Assembly (NCBI RefSeq): GCF_017599345.1
Contig: NZ_JAGFVL010000063.1
Coordinates: forward strand, 85,757 to 149,756
Length of the DNA stretch: 64,000 bases
Reading direction: 5' to 3'
Source: Gracilibacillus suaedae
GTDB lineage: Bacteria > Bacillota > Bacilli > Bacillales > Amphibacillaceae
Under the pieces are notes generated by a model. The model had not been told where the DNA came from. It saw only the letters and a list, made by a program, of their open reading frames with translations, and searched no databases. Positions 15,414 to 23,843 of this stretch are shown in pieces (the stretch's first letter is position 1; every line of letters begins with the position of its first letter). The position numbers and the translations under genes were made by a program.

Positions 15414-16629
15414 TCGATGGTTATATTTACCGATAGAAGTGAAAGTGCGTGAATTGGATGCCAAATTACTTCTTTCTTATTACGCAGTACGCCAAGGCTA
15501 TCAAGTAATTATTGGTGACCTTCTATTAGTAGCGAAAGCAGCAGCTAATAATCCGTCAGGCATTTATTTCGCAAAAGGTGGACCAAAAGGATTTCGGAAA
15601 CGAATGGTCACCAATGCTATTGAACATGGCCAAACTGTTGTCGAACTGGATGAAGAAGGATTATTAATTGAAAAAAATCAATATATACGTGACCGAATGA
15701 GAAAAGATACATTAAAGCTTGTAGAACAAGAATATTGCTGGGGTGAGCACCAAAAACAAATCATTAGTGATACATATCCTGATATGGCTGATAAATGTCA
15801 TGTTGTAGGTAATCCACGACTTGATCTACTAAAGCCTAAATTTCGATCTCTGTATCAGGATGATGTAAAAAGCCTGCAACAACATTATGGAGATTTTATT
15901 TTAATCAACACCAGGTTCTCTTTATATAATACCGTAAAAGGCAAAAACAATACGTTCTTTGCCCAACATATCAAAGCACTTTATGAAGCTTTTTTAAAAA
16001 TGATTCATCAGACTGCAAGAGATTTCCCTCATGTGAATTTAGTTATTCGTCCTCACCCAGCTGAAAACTTTAATTCGTATCGTCGAGAGTTCCGAAATAT
16101 ATCAAATGTACATGTGGTTCATGAAGGCGTCATTATTAAATGGATATTAGCAGCAAAACTCGTGATCCATAATGGTTGTACATCGGGTATTGAAGCATTT
16201 CTTCTGGATCAGCCAGTGATTGTCTATCAACCTTTTGAAACAAATGAGATAGAGCTGCCAAATCTATTAGGTTTTAAGGCAACAAGTCTGACTGAGTTAC
16301 GTGATAACATTGATCAGCTATTAGATCATCAAGCTGTTATTCCAGGTGATGATAGGTTGTATCATTATTGTAGCTGGGAAAAAAATAGTTATGCTGTTGA
16401 TCATATTTTAGATTTATGTAATACGATTTCGTTGCCATCACCACCTGATAGCCGTTCGAATCATAAGATTCAACAGAAAAAAAACCTTCGAAAGCAAAAG
16501 CGAAAATTTTCATTGTCTGTAGAAGAAATTACATCCTTTTATCAAAAGTTAGATGATATAGAGGATCAATCGCCAAAGCGGACGATCAAGCAAATTTCGC
16601 GAAATCTCTTCCATATTAAACCAATATGA
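15406..16629 (+). CDS. Surface carbohydrate biosynthesis protein (CDP-glycerol transferase-like)
   Basis: The 407-residue product matches the surface-polysaccharide family related to CDP-glycerol glycerophosphotransferases. It has the N-terminal LYLPIEVKVRELDAKLLL segment, GNPRLDLL (about residue 140), RPHPAEN and HNGCTSGIEAFL (a GT-B donor-site-like motif, about residues 258-269). The C-terminus is basic. It probably transfers or modifies a sugar on a cell or spore surface glycan. It is the last gene of a three-gene operon with overlaps. The proteins at 19853 and 21341 carry similar motifs (GHPRFD, a Ser/Thr-x-x-x-E-A-M/F-L site). Confidence 0.75.
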   Translation: MTNRWLYLPIEVKVRELDAKLLLSYYAVRQGYQVIIGDLLLVAKAAANNPSGIYFAKGGPKGFRKRMVTNAIEHGQTVVELDEEGLLIEKNQYIRDRMRKDTLKLVEQEYCWGEHQKQIISDTYPDMADKCHVVGNPRLDLLKPKFRSLYQDDVKSLQQHYGDFILINTRFSLYNTVKGKNNTFFAQHIKALYEAFLKMIHQTARDFPHVNLVIRPHPAENFNSYRREFRNISNVHVVHEGVIIKWILAAKLVIHNGCTSGIEAFLLDQPVIVYQPFETNEIELPNLLGFKATSLTELRDNIDQLLDHQAVIPGDDRLYHYCSWEKNSYAVDHILDLCNTISLPSPPDSRSNHKIQQKKNLRKQKRKFSLSVEEITSFYQKLDDIEDQSPKRTIKQISRNLFHIKPI

Positions 16630-16630
16630 A

Positions 16631-16759
16631 TTATTTCATACAGCAGCCGCCTTTGCTTCTTCTTATAGCTTTTCTTTTAATCTGAGAGGTGATCACGATT
16701 GGTTCATTTGATGATTTAAAATAATTGCCTACTTTTTTTGTGATTTGTTTAGCTTTCAT
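16631..16759 (-). CDS. 42-residue basic protein with a C-terminal Cys pair
   Basis: A perfect ribosome-binding site (AAAGGAGATG) lies 8 bases before the ATG at 16759. The product is very basic (Lys/Arg throughout) and ends GGCCMK. It lies between the surface-carbohydrate gene and a sigma-K-promoter gene. Small basic Cys proteins occur in spore coats, but that role is inferred from location only. Confidence 0.55.
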   Translation of the reverse strand: MKAKQITKKVGNYFKSSNEPIVITSQIKRKAIRRSKGGCCMK

Positions 16760-16853
16760 TAAGACATCTCCTTTATTTATTGTCCATTTCAGTATATTGG
16801 TATGTTTTAAAAAAGGTTTGGACGAATGAAAGTGTTGGCGAAAAACTAGGTAT

Positions 16854-17216
16854 TTATCGTTTATTACTGTGAATAGCTGTTATCTCAGTCGTTGGGTTAT
16901 TCCACTTTCTATTTGTATGGTTAGAGCTATCTTTTTGAACTGATTGGAGCATTCTTTGCAACTTACTGTATTCTGATGACTGATAATTTGTCTTTTTAGA
17001 TGTTGCTGGTTTTCTCATCTCGGTTAAGCCTTTCTGTAGCTGATCGACGTTCTGTTTGACACCATTCATTTCATTAATAAATAGCTCTAACCTATCAATC
17101 AATTTCGCTATTCGTAATTTCTCCACGTCCCCTTTAATGGACTGTACCTCTTGTTGTAGTTCCACAAGCACTTCGCTTAGGCTTTCGATATCTAATTGAT
17201 CATTTTTTTCGTTCAT
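16854..17216 (-). CDS. Short coiled-coil protein related to the 12443-13501 product
   Basis: The product has 120 residues: a coiled-coil (about 10-65) with the segment VQSIKGDVEKLRI, comparable to VHSIKDDVKEIRI in the larger protein, then SEYSKLQRML, and a polar tail. AAAGGAGG precedes the ATG. A sigma-K-type promoter lies upstream on the same strand. It is divergent from Cys-rich paralogue B, mirroring the arrangement at 13.5 kb, so the pair of genes was probably duplicated. A structural spore-surface role is inferred. Confidence 0.6.
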   Translation of the reverse strand: MNEKNDQLDIESLSEVLVELQQEVQSIKGDVEKLRIAKLIDRLELFINEMNGVKQNVDQLQKGLTEMRKPATSKKTNYQSSEYSKLQRMLQSVQKDSSNHTNRKWNNPTTEITAIHSNKR

Positions 17217-17253
17217 TTTTTGAAACCTCCTTTTGTGATTATCGCCTAATATC

Positions 17254-17280
17254 TAATGTATGATGCTTTCGATAAACCGT
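17254..17280 (-). promoter_or_regulatory. Sigma-K-type promoter (minus strand)
   Basis: On the minus strand, AC (17280-17279), a 16-base spacer and CATACATTA (17262-17254) match the sigma-K consensus. The coiled-coil gene starts 37 bases downstream. Confidence 0.6.
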
Positions 17281-17292
17281 GAAATAACATTA

Positions 17293-17320
17293 ACGTTTTA
17301 CCTATTAGTTTCATAGTCTA
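17293..17320 (+). promoter_or_regulatory. Sigma-K-type promoter
   Basis: AC (17293-17294), a 17-base spacer and CATAGTCTA (17312-17320) precede Cys-rich paralogue B. Spacing and sequence are almost identical to the promoter of paralogue A. Confidence 0.65.
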
Positions 17321-17357
17321 TAGGGAGATGACGATCATATGGAGGTGTGAAAGTGAA

Positions 17358-18272
17358 ATGGCAATTAACCACATAATGGGTGGGCAGGAGTTATTGTGTA
17401 TCAATACCGAAAAAGTATATGACTGGGTTCTAAATGAGGCAACATTTGATTTAAATATAGATGGATTGGAGTTGCCAATTAATACGGTGACTGGTGCCCA
17501 ATTAGAATGCGACGATATTAACCTAAATACCATATCTTGTGAGGTTATTCCAGCGGAGGAAGATTCAATTGTTGTGTTAGATCGTGAAGATCAAGTATTT
17601 ATAATAGACGGAGCAGAAGTCACTTTACAAGTTGTGAACATCCGTAAATGCTTTGATGTCATCGTGTATGCACAATTGATACCAGAGCTTGGTGGGGGAG
17701 CAATTGAAATTGGTACTGCTACTTTTTCGCGTTGTGAGCAAGTGATACTTTGTGCACCAGAAGGAACAGATATTAATGTATCCTATACAGACTTAAATTG
17801 TTTTGTGTGTTCGGTAAATTGTGATACAGGTACAACGACGGAAATCGATGAATTAAATGTGGCAATAACAGTTCGGATATGTCAAAGCATTCAATCAACA
17901 CATGAGGTTACAATTGAGTTAGAAGCTGATTTTTGTCAGCCGCGTGATATGTTACCAGTTCCGCCTTGCCCAACACCAACGATCCCGGCACAATGCCCAG
18001 TTGTTTTTCCTGCAGTAGAGCCTGAAATAAGTAAAAAGAAAAAACATGTACCAAGTAATAAAAATTCGCTCGGAATGATGAGCACAGAACCACAATCAGT
18101 AGAAGAAACGACACATACCATACAGGAATCAAACGAAATAACGGCTGTTGAAGACGAGTCAAATGAACTAACAAATCAGGAATTAACATTAAATGAAGAA
18201 CTATTAAATGAAGCAACTCACTCAGAAGCCCCAACAAATGAAGAAGCAACAGAGACAAAAGGAGAGGAATAA
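17358..18272 (+). CDS. Cys-rich putative spore-surface protein, paralogue B with extended tail
   Basis: The start is the ATG at 17358, 12 bases after GGAGGTG. The product has 304 residues. Positions 1-220 align closely with the protein at 13759-14433 (same Cys positions, GGQELLCINTEKVYDW, RCEQVILCAPEGTDI, PTIPAQCPVVFP). The last 85 residues are an acidic Asn/Glu/Thr-rich, probably disordered tail with degenerate repeats. Preceded by a sigma-K-type promoter and ended by a terminator, it is a monocistronic late-sporulation gene by inference. Family not recognised. Confidence 0.65.
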   Translation: MAINHIMGGQELLCINTEKVYDWVLNEATFDLNIDGLELPINTVTGAQLECDDINLNTISCEVIPAEEDSIVVLDREDQVFIIDGAEVTLQVVNIRKCFDVIVYAQLIPELGGGAIEIGTATFSRCEQVILCAPEGTDINVSYTDLNCFVCSVNCDTGTTTEIDELNVAITVRICQSIQSTHEVTIELEADFCQPRDMLPVPPCPTPTIPAQCPVVFPAVEPEISKKKKHVPSNKNSLGMMSTEPQSVEETTHTIQESNEITAVEDESNELTNQELTLNEELLNEATHSEAPTNEEATETKGEE

Positions 18273-18287
18273 CCCTCTCTTTTTTGT
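18263..18287 (+). terminator. Terminator of paralogue B
   Basis: The stem GAGAGG/CCTCTC with a T-run overlaps the stop codon. Confidence 0.8.
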
Positions 18288-18550
18288 TGTCTAGCCGTAC
18301 TATGTCAATAGTAAATATATATTTAATTTTATGTTTTTAGGCATGCCGAATAAGCTTGACCTTATGGAAAAAATTACATAATAGTTAAGCAACTTGCCGG
18401 GTTGCTTTATTTATATTTTTATTAGGTAACGTTACCGGATGATACGCCCCTCGCATATTGTTCTATATTGATGCTCCCTGGCTAGTTCGGAAATATTACC
18501 AGGAAATTATAAATTTTTCGGATGTGGATAACATGTAGGCAACCTGTTTA
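18288..18550. other. Intergenic region with a hairpin and a perfect palindrome
   Basis: There is no gene here. A terminator-like hairpin AAGCAAC/GTTGCTT followed by TATTTAT lies at 18387-18414. A perfect 12-base palindrome GGTAACGTTACC stands at 18425-18436 and looks like a dimeric repressor site. Nothing else was identified. Confidence 0.4.
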
Positions 18551-18745
18551 GCCGCGTCCAGCTTCGAGTGCCAAAAACTAGGCGACTTCACGAATCGCCC
18601 TACGATAAAGAAGACTTGCCGATTGGTTAAACCAGAGGCTTAGTCGCACTTATACCTTTAGGTGAAAGTCATCATCGGTACGCTTTTCTCAGTGATTCCT
18701 TTATCTCAGTTGATTCTAAAGCCGCTACGTTTTTAAGCGGGCGCT
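18551..18745. repeat. Probable dispersed non-coding repeat element
   Basis: This block of about 195 bases is more G+C-rich than its surroundings, lacks reading frames and contains several short self-complementary segments (for example GGCGA...TCGCC and GGTTAAACC). Its opening (CGCGTCCAGCTTCGAGTGC) and closing (AAGCGGGCGCTC) resemble intergenic repeats I recall from halophilic Bacillaceae. No second copy occurs in this window, so the repeat status rests on recall. Confidence 0.4.
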
Positions 18746-18874
18746 CTTCTTCTAGCTATTATATAAATGGGTAGTTCTGAATAGGCTGCGGTCGTTACTG
18801 TTTTCCGACTATTCAATATACATATACAAGTACCATTTAATAAAGCCTTATGTAAATAGGAAAGAGGGACAGCT

Positions 18875-19840
18875 GTGTTTTTTAAAGATAGGACGATTTT
18901 AGTTGTTGGAGGTACTGGCACAATTGGAACAAGTATAATTGCAGAACTGTTAAAAGACCAACCAAAAAAAATTAAAATATTTAGTCGCGATGAATACAAG
19001 CAAAATGTCGTAAAAGAACAATTCAACCATCATAACACACTTGAATTTGTAATCGGAGACGTTCGAGATGAAGATCGAGTAGAAGAGGTAATGACAAATG
19101 TAGACTATGTGCTGCAACTAGCTGCAATGAAAAGAGTTGATGCCTGTGAGCAAAATCCAATCGAAGCTGTTCAAACGAATATTATCGGAAACTACCATGT
19201 AATGAAAGCATCGATAGCAAACAAAGTGAAAAAAGTCATTTTCACCAGTTCAGATAAGGCGATTTCTCCAACAAATGCATATGGTGCTACTAAACTAATT
19301 GGTGAACGTTTAATAACAGCAGCAGGAGAAAGTAACACCGTTTTTGCAAGTGTCCGTTTTGGTAATGTAATGGGATCAAGAGGTTCAGTTATACCACTTT
19401 TTCAGGAACAAATACGGTCACATCAGAAAATAACTGTAACCGATCCTGATATGACAAGGTTTATGATGACTGTATCACAAGCAACTAAACTGACCATTAA
19501 GGCATTAAAGGAAGCAAAAGGAGGAGAAATATTTGTTTTGAAAATGCCTGTTATTCGATTAGGAGATTTAGCTGAAATATTAATCAAACAATCGCAGCAA
19601 CAAGTGACGACTGAAATTATTGGTTTAAAAGCAGGTGAAAAAATGTATGAAGAACTTATGACATATGAAGAATCATTACACGCATGGGAATTTTCTAATA
19701 TGTTTGTGATTCCGATAGATACAGGTGTCAGCTATGTCAATGCAAAAAAAACAAAACAAGGTACCTACAGTTCTGCAGATCAGCAGGTAATAAGTCAAGA
19801 GGAGCTTTATCAACTGTTAACTGGAGCAAATCTGATTTAA
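18875..19840 (+). CDS. pseB: UDP-GlcNAc 4,6-dehydratase (5-inverting), PseB-type
   Basis: The 321-residue short-chain dehydrogenase fold has GGTGTIG for NAD(P) binding (about residues 11-17) and the active-site segment TSSDKAISPTNAYGATK (Tyr-x3-Lys), which is typical of PseB/CapD-like short dehydratases. It starts pseudaminic acid synthesis by converting UDP-GlcNAc to the 4-keto-6-deoxy-L-arabino sugar. The start is GTG at 18875 after AAAGAGGG. It is the first gene of a long operon that also has pseC, pseF, pseG, pseH and pseI, which makes the pathway assignment firm. Confidence 0.85.
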   Translation: MFFKDRTILVVGGTGTIGTSIIAELLKDQPKKIKIFSRDEYKQNVVKEQFNHHNTLEFVIGDVRDEDRVEEVMTNVDYVLQLAAMKRVDACEQNPIEAVQTNIIGNYHVMKASIANKVKKVIFTSSDKAISPTNAYGATKLIGERLITAAGESNTVFASVRFGNVMGSRGSVIPLFQEQIRSHQKITVTDPDMTRFMMTVSQATKLTIKALKEAKGGEIFVLKMPVIRLGDLAEILIKQSQQQVTTEIIGLKAGEKMYEELMTYEESLHAWEFSNMFVIPIDTGVSYVNAKKTKQGTYSSADQQVISQEELYQLLTGANLI

Positions 19841-19852
19841 GAGGAGGAAATC

Positions 19853-21337
19853 ATGGACAAATTCCTAAAGAATTATTGGTCAATGTATCTCGATTTTCTT
19901 CATGATTTTGAATCCTTAACTTACCGAGATTATGAGATTGTTCATTTTTGTCATTTGCCAGCTTATGTCTTGCCTAACGAAAATTTAATGAATCAACTGA
20001 AAGAGGGCTTCTATACAAAATATGCGAAACGAGAAGTGATGTCATCGAAAGATATTCAAGATAAATTTAATGCTTTTACGGCAAAGCATAAAGCGAACCA
20101 ACCTAGATCCGGTGGTAAAATTGCAATACATGTAGATAAATTACTCCGGTTTCCTAACTTAAGTTTACAAAAAAAATTTTCACCGGCTAATACGATTATG
20201 ATAACGAATGGATCCAATCAGAAAAATAAAAAACGTTCTGCAAAAAAGAAAATTCGTGCTCGACCACTCAACCAAACAGTAGTAATGACAAAACAAAGAA
20301 ATAAGATAACTCAAATTCAACACATCCCGTTATATTATTTTGGTGAAATGGAAGTAAATGTAGAGTTAGAAATCAAACAAGTACAGCAAAAAGCGAGAGA
20401 GATATTAGCTAATCATAAAGACCATCCATTATACAGCAGATCTACTTTTCAAAAATGGTTACTGCAAAATATTTCATCTGTCATCATCTATATGGAAAAG
20501 GTAGAAAAGTTGCTGGAACAGGTGAAAATCTCATGTATTGTTGTATCGACTACGCATAGTTTCATCAGTCGGATTCTGGCGGTTGTTGGTTCAAGTAAAG
20601 GCATACCTTCGATTTGTATGCAGCATGGTATTATATCAAGCGAGCTAGGTTATATTCCCAAAATCGCTACCGTAGATGCGCTATATGGCCAATATGAGAA
20701 AGATTGGTATCAACAGCTTGGAATAGATGAAAATGCGCTCGAGATCATTGGCCACCCCCGATTTGATCAAAAATACAGACAACCTAGAATAAAACGAAAT
20801 TTATTTTATCAACAATTAGGTTTAAACCATAATCGAAAAACAATTATGATTGCTGTCAGGGGAAATGATGATATTGCTCAATGGCAGAAATTAATTCAAA
20901 CTCTAAATAATAAGCAAACGTTTAATATTCTCATTAAAAACTATCCTAGTAAGCAACCACATCAATTAACGAAAGAGTTTTCTAATGTCTTTGATACGAA
21001 AGGTTTTGGAATCTACGACTTGTTCCCACATGTGAATGCTGTGATAACTTATTCTTCAACGGTAGGCTTAGAAGCTATGTTAAGTAATAAGATAACTTTT
21101 GTGCTGAACAAAGAATTCCCTGGAGCAACTGGTTATTATCAAGGACTAGGAGACCTTATGCAATATGAGCCTCAACAGTTAGCTGAGAAAGTGATTGCGT
21201 ATTTTACAAAAGCTGACTCCCGGCATTACGCAGAGAAAAAGCGAATAGAATTTCTTCACCATGCCTATCCAAGTACGCAGAAATCGATCGATCGTCTGAA
21301 TGAATTAGTTAATCGGATAATAGTAAAGGAAGGATAA
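19853..21337 (+). CDS. Putative surface-glycan transferase, copy 1
   Basis: The 494-residue soluble protein has a GT-B or CDP-glycerol-transferase-like C-terminal half: CMQHGI (about residue 260), GHPRFD, and YSSTVGLEAML near the end. The N-terminal half, with a basic Lys/Arg stretch at about 120-140, has no clear match. AAGAGGAGG precedes the ATG. It is clearly paralogous to the next gene over the whole length (both start with a NYWS(M/L)YLDF segment). A role in transferring pseudaminic acid or building the acceptor glycan is inferred from the operon. Confidence 0.65.
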   Translation: MDKFLKNYWSMYLDFLHDFESLTYRDYEIVHFCHLPAYVLPNENLMNQLKEGFYTKYAKREVMSSKDIQDKFNAFTAKHKANQPRSGGKIAIHVDKLLRFPNLSLQKKFSPANTIMITNGSNQKNKKRSAKKKIRARPLNQTVVMTKQRNKITQIQHIPLYYFGEMEVNVELEIKQVQQKAREILANHKDHPLYSRSTFQKWLLQNISSVIIYMEKVEKLLEQVKISCIVVSTTHSFISRILAVVGSSKGIPSICMQHGIISSELGYIPKIATVDALYGQYEKDWYQQLGIDENALEIIGHPRFDQKYRQPRIKRNLFYQQLGLNHNRKTIMIAVRGNDDIAQWQKLIQTLNNKQTFNILIKNYPSKQPHQLTKEFSNVFDTKGFGIYDLFPHVNAVITYSSTVGLEAMLSNKITFVLNKEFPGATGYYQGLGDLMQYEPQQLAEKVIAYFTKADSRHYAEKKRIEFLHHAYPSTQKSIDRLNELVNRIIVKEG

Positions 21338-21340
21338 TGG

Positions 21341-22741
21341 ATGAATATTTACAGGGAAAATTATTGGTCGCTATATTTAGACTTTGTCGAGGATTTTAAA
21401 GAAATAGTCTATCGAGGCTATCGACTATCTTATCTCGTTCATTTTCCTAGTCTTATCCGTCATCACACAGATATATGGGGGAGAATGTCAAAGCAATCTT
21501 TCAAACAAGTATTGCATCATGATGTAACAAACCGTGAGCAAGTGCAAGCTGTTTTCACCAATTATCTAGCAACATGGCAGACACCACAGAAGGTGAGAAA
21601 TGGGCAGATCGCTTTCTTAGCAGATTCACTACTTCGAATACCAACGGAAGCATATGAGAGATATTTCGAGAAAGACAAAACTATATTTATAAAAACCTAT
21701 AAATATCCTCATGATCAAGCTCAATCAAATATCTACTATTTGCAGGATTTTTTATCACGTCATATAGATAAACCCAAAGCAAAAATTAAACAGCAAATAC
21801 AAACGTTCTTGCAGCGATTCTCGGCTCACCATCTCTATCAGGATCAGGTGTTTCAATATATGTTTCATAAAAAAATCAACTTTGTCATCGATCAAATAGA
21901 TAGGATGGAAAAATTGATTAGAAAAACTACTATTTCTGTTGTAGTTATGTCAAGTCCGAATCATTTTGGCAGAGTGATGGCTTTTGTAGCGAAAAAGCAT
22001 GGCATTCCTACAATCTGTATGCAACATGGCATTATTGGCAATGAGTTCGGTTATTTACCAAAAGTAGCAACAGTTGATGCTGTTTATGGTCAGTTTGAAA
22101 AAGATTGGTACGTGCAAAGCGGAGTTCCGAAAGGTGATGTAAAAATAATCGGTCATCCAAGATTTGACCAAAGCTTACAAAAACCTGCTACTACTAAAGC
22201 GCAAATGATGGAACATTTAGACTTAGATAAACGAAAAAAAACATTACTGCTGATTGTTCGAGGTCAACGCGATATAGAGGAGTGGAAAATGGTAGTAAAT
22301 CAATTAGAAGAAACATTAAATCTTAATCTCATATTGCGAGATTTTCCGAATGATGAACGGCATCCATTATTACTCGATTATTCTACAATAAAATCTACCA
22401 AAAACCTTACACTTTACGATGTTCTTCCAAATGTTGATGCCGTTGTTTCTTATGCATCTACGGTTGCATTAGAAGCGATGCTTTTTGGAAAGCCAGTCTT
22501 TATTTTGCATACAAAGCTACCAAGTTATACGGGATATTACAACAAGGTACATTCGCAAGTCCATCACGATCCAATGAAATTAGCAGACATGATTCAATTG
22601 TATTTCAAACAGGCTAAATGGCAAAAATTTGTCCAAAAGAATCAAACTCAATTTCTTGCTTATGCCTATCCAGATCAAAGTTCTTCAAGTCAACGACTGC
22701 GAGATTTAGTGGACCAATTAAGGAGAGGAGATATAAAGTGA
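21341..22741 (+). CDS. Putative surface-glycan transferase, copy 2
   Basis: The product has 466 residues and is a tandem paralogue of the preceding gene, 3 bases after its stop. Shared motifs are NYWSLYLDF at the start, TICMQHGIIGNEFGYLPK, GHPRFDQ and YASTVALEAML. It lacks the basic insert of copy 1. Two related enzymes in one operon could add different sugars or work as a heteromer. The stop overlaps the GTG of the methyltransferase gene by 4 bases. Confidence 0.65.
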   Translation: MNIYRENYWSLYLDFVEDFKEIVYRGYRLSYLVHFPSLIRHHTDIWGRMSKQSFKQVLHHDVTNREQVQAVFTNYLATWQTPQKVRNGQIAFLADSLLRIPTEAYERYFEKDKTIFIKTYKYPHDQAQSNIYYLQDFLSRHIDKPKAKIKQQIQTFLQRFSAHHLYQDQVFQYMFHKKINFVIDQIDRMEKLIRKTTISVVVMSSPNHFGRVMAFVAKKHGIPTICMQHGIIGNEFGYLPKVATVDAVYGQFEKDWYVQSGVPKGDVKIIGHPRFDQSLQKPATTKAQMMEHLDLDKRKKTLLLIVRGQRDIEEWKMVVNQLEETLNLNLILRDFPNDERHPLLLDYSTIKSTKNLTLYDVLPNVDAVVSYASTVALEAMLFGKPVFILHTKLPSYTGYYNKVHSQVHHDPMKLADMIQLYFKQAKWQKFVQKNQTQFLAYAYPDQSSSSQRLRDLVDQLRRGDIK

Positions 22742-23316
22742 AAAAATCATTAAGCGAAATTCATGAGTACTGGAAGCAAAATAGTCATCCAGAAAAGTAC
22801 AATTTAAAAACAGAGCGAAGTAGCTTTTTATTAAGTTATGTTGAGAAGTATATACAACCAAACGAACGTATTTTGGAAATTGGATGTAATGTAGGGAGAA
22901 ACTTGCATCATTTATTCGAAAATGATTATCAAGAGTTAACAGGTATTGAAATTAGTCAGGAAGCAGTAGAAGAGCTCCATAGAGTTTATCCAAAACTAGC
23001 GGAAAATACAGATATTATTCATGCACCTGTTGAATCTGTTTTAAAGCATATGGAGAAAGATCATTATGACCTTGTTTTTACGATGGCAGTTCTGGAACAT
23101 ATTCATCCAGACAGTGAATGGATATTTAATCATATAGCTAGGATAACTAAATCTTATTTGATCACACTTGAAGCGGAGACTGATGAACATTGGCGTATTT
23201 TTCCCCGTAATTATCGTGACATATTTGAAGGGTTAGGTTTTAAACAAATGGAAGAATCAACCGGCGAAAGCATCAAACTACCCAATTATACACTGCGTAT
23301 TTTCAAGAAGAAATAG
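22738..23316 (+). CDS. SAM-dependent methyltransferase
   Basis: The start is GTG at 22738, preceded by AGGAGAT and overlapping the previous stop (GTGA). The 192-residue class I methyltransferase has ILEIGCNVGRN as the SAM-binding glycine-rich motif (about residues 46-56), an acidic residue at the end of the next strand (TGIEIS) and the FTMAVLEHI segment. In this operon it probably methylates a sugar or glycan. The substrate is unknown. A decayed stretch separates it from the next gene. Confidence 0.82.
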   Translation: MKKSLSEIHEYWKQNSHPEKYNLKTERSSFLLSYVEKYIQPNERILEIGCNVGRNLHHLFENDYQELTGIEISQEAVEELHRVYPKLAENTDIIHAPVESVLKHMEKDHYDLVFTMAVLEHIHPDSEWIFNHIARITKSYLITLEAETDEHWRIFPRNYRDIFEGLGFKQMEESTGESIKLPNYTLRIFKKK

Positions 23317-23339
23317 TTTCATACGGTCTGAATGGATCC

Positions 23340-23835
23340 ATTGAAGTAATGATGGAAGTTTGTAAATGAATTATTAATTTTATCCAGTTATTCTAGAAAC
23401 GGTAACAAATGTCGAGAAATGGCCAGAGTCATCGATTGATGTCATTGACTTATCAGGTGGCTCAGGTAAATTAGATTTTTATAAGAATATTGATTTACAC
23501 GTAGGACTTTCGATTACACGTATATATTTGGTTTTTGCGTAGTTTGCTTTTAGCTGAGGATGGACGATCAACAGGATATTTTCGAAACGATCAATGGACT
23601 GGAGTATTCTGTTTCTCCGATATCAGCAAGTGTTCTTTCGGAATTTTTCCTATTGAAACGGATCAGTTGAAGTCAATTTTTCAACGAGAAGAACCAGCTA
23701 ATGCGATGGATCAACGATAGAAGAATTAACTTCAGTTTTTAAAGCAACTAAAAATTCCTTAGCAAAAATTGATGTTTTATGACAGTACAAAATGAAGCCA
23801 ATGTTGGATATGATTCCTTAAATGTTGAAGGAAGG
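23340..23835 (+). pseudogene. Decayed coding region inside the pseudaminic-acid operon
   Basis: About 500 bases between two intact operon genes hold only broken frames that read like protein in short pieces (for example SIDVIDLSGGSGKLDFYKNI, then in other frames TGVFCFSDIS and EELTSVFKATKNSLAKIDVL), separated by stops and shifts. Base composition matches the coding neighbours. It looks like a dead gene whose family I cannot recognise. Transcription presumably continues through it. Confidence 0.45.
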
Positions 23836-23843
23836 TGATGAAT

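Noticed and set aside
17908..18258. 116-codon minus-strand frame under the tail of paralogue B
   Set aside because: It is a Leu-rich shadow of the Asn/Glu-rich tail. The plus-strand gene has a promoter, ribosome-binding site and terminator.
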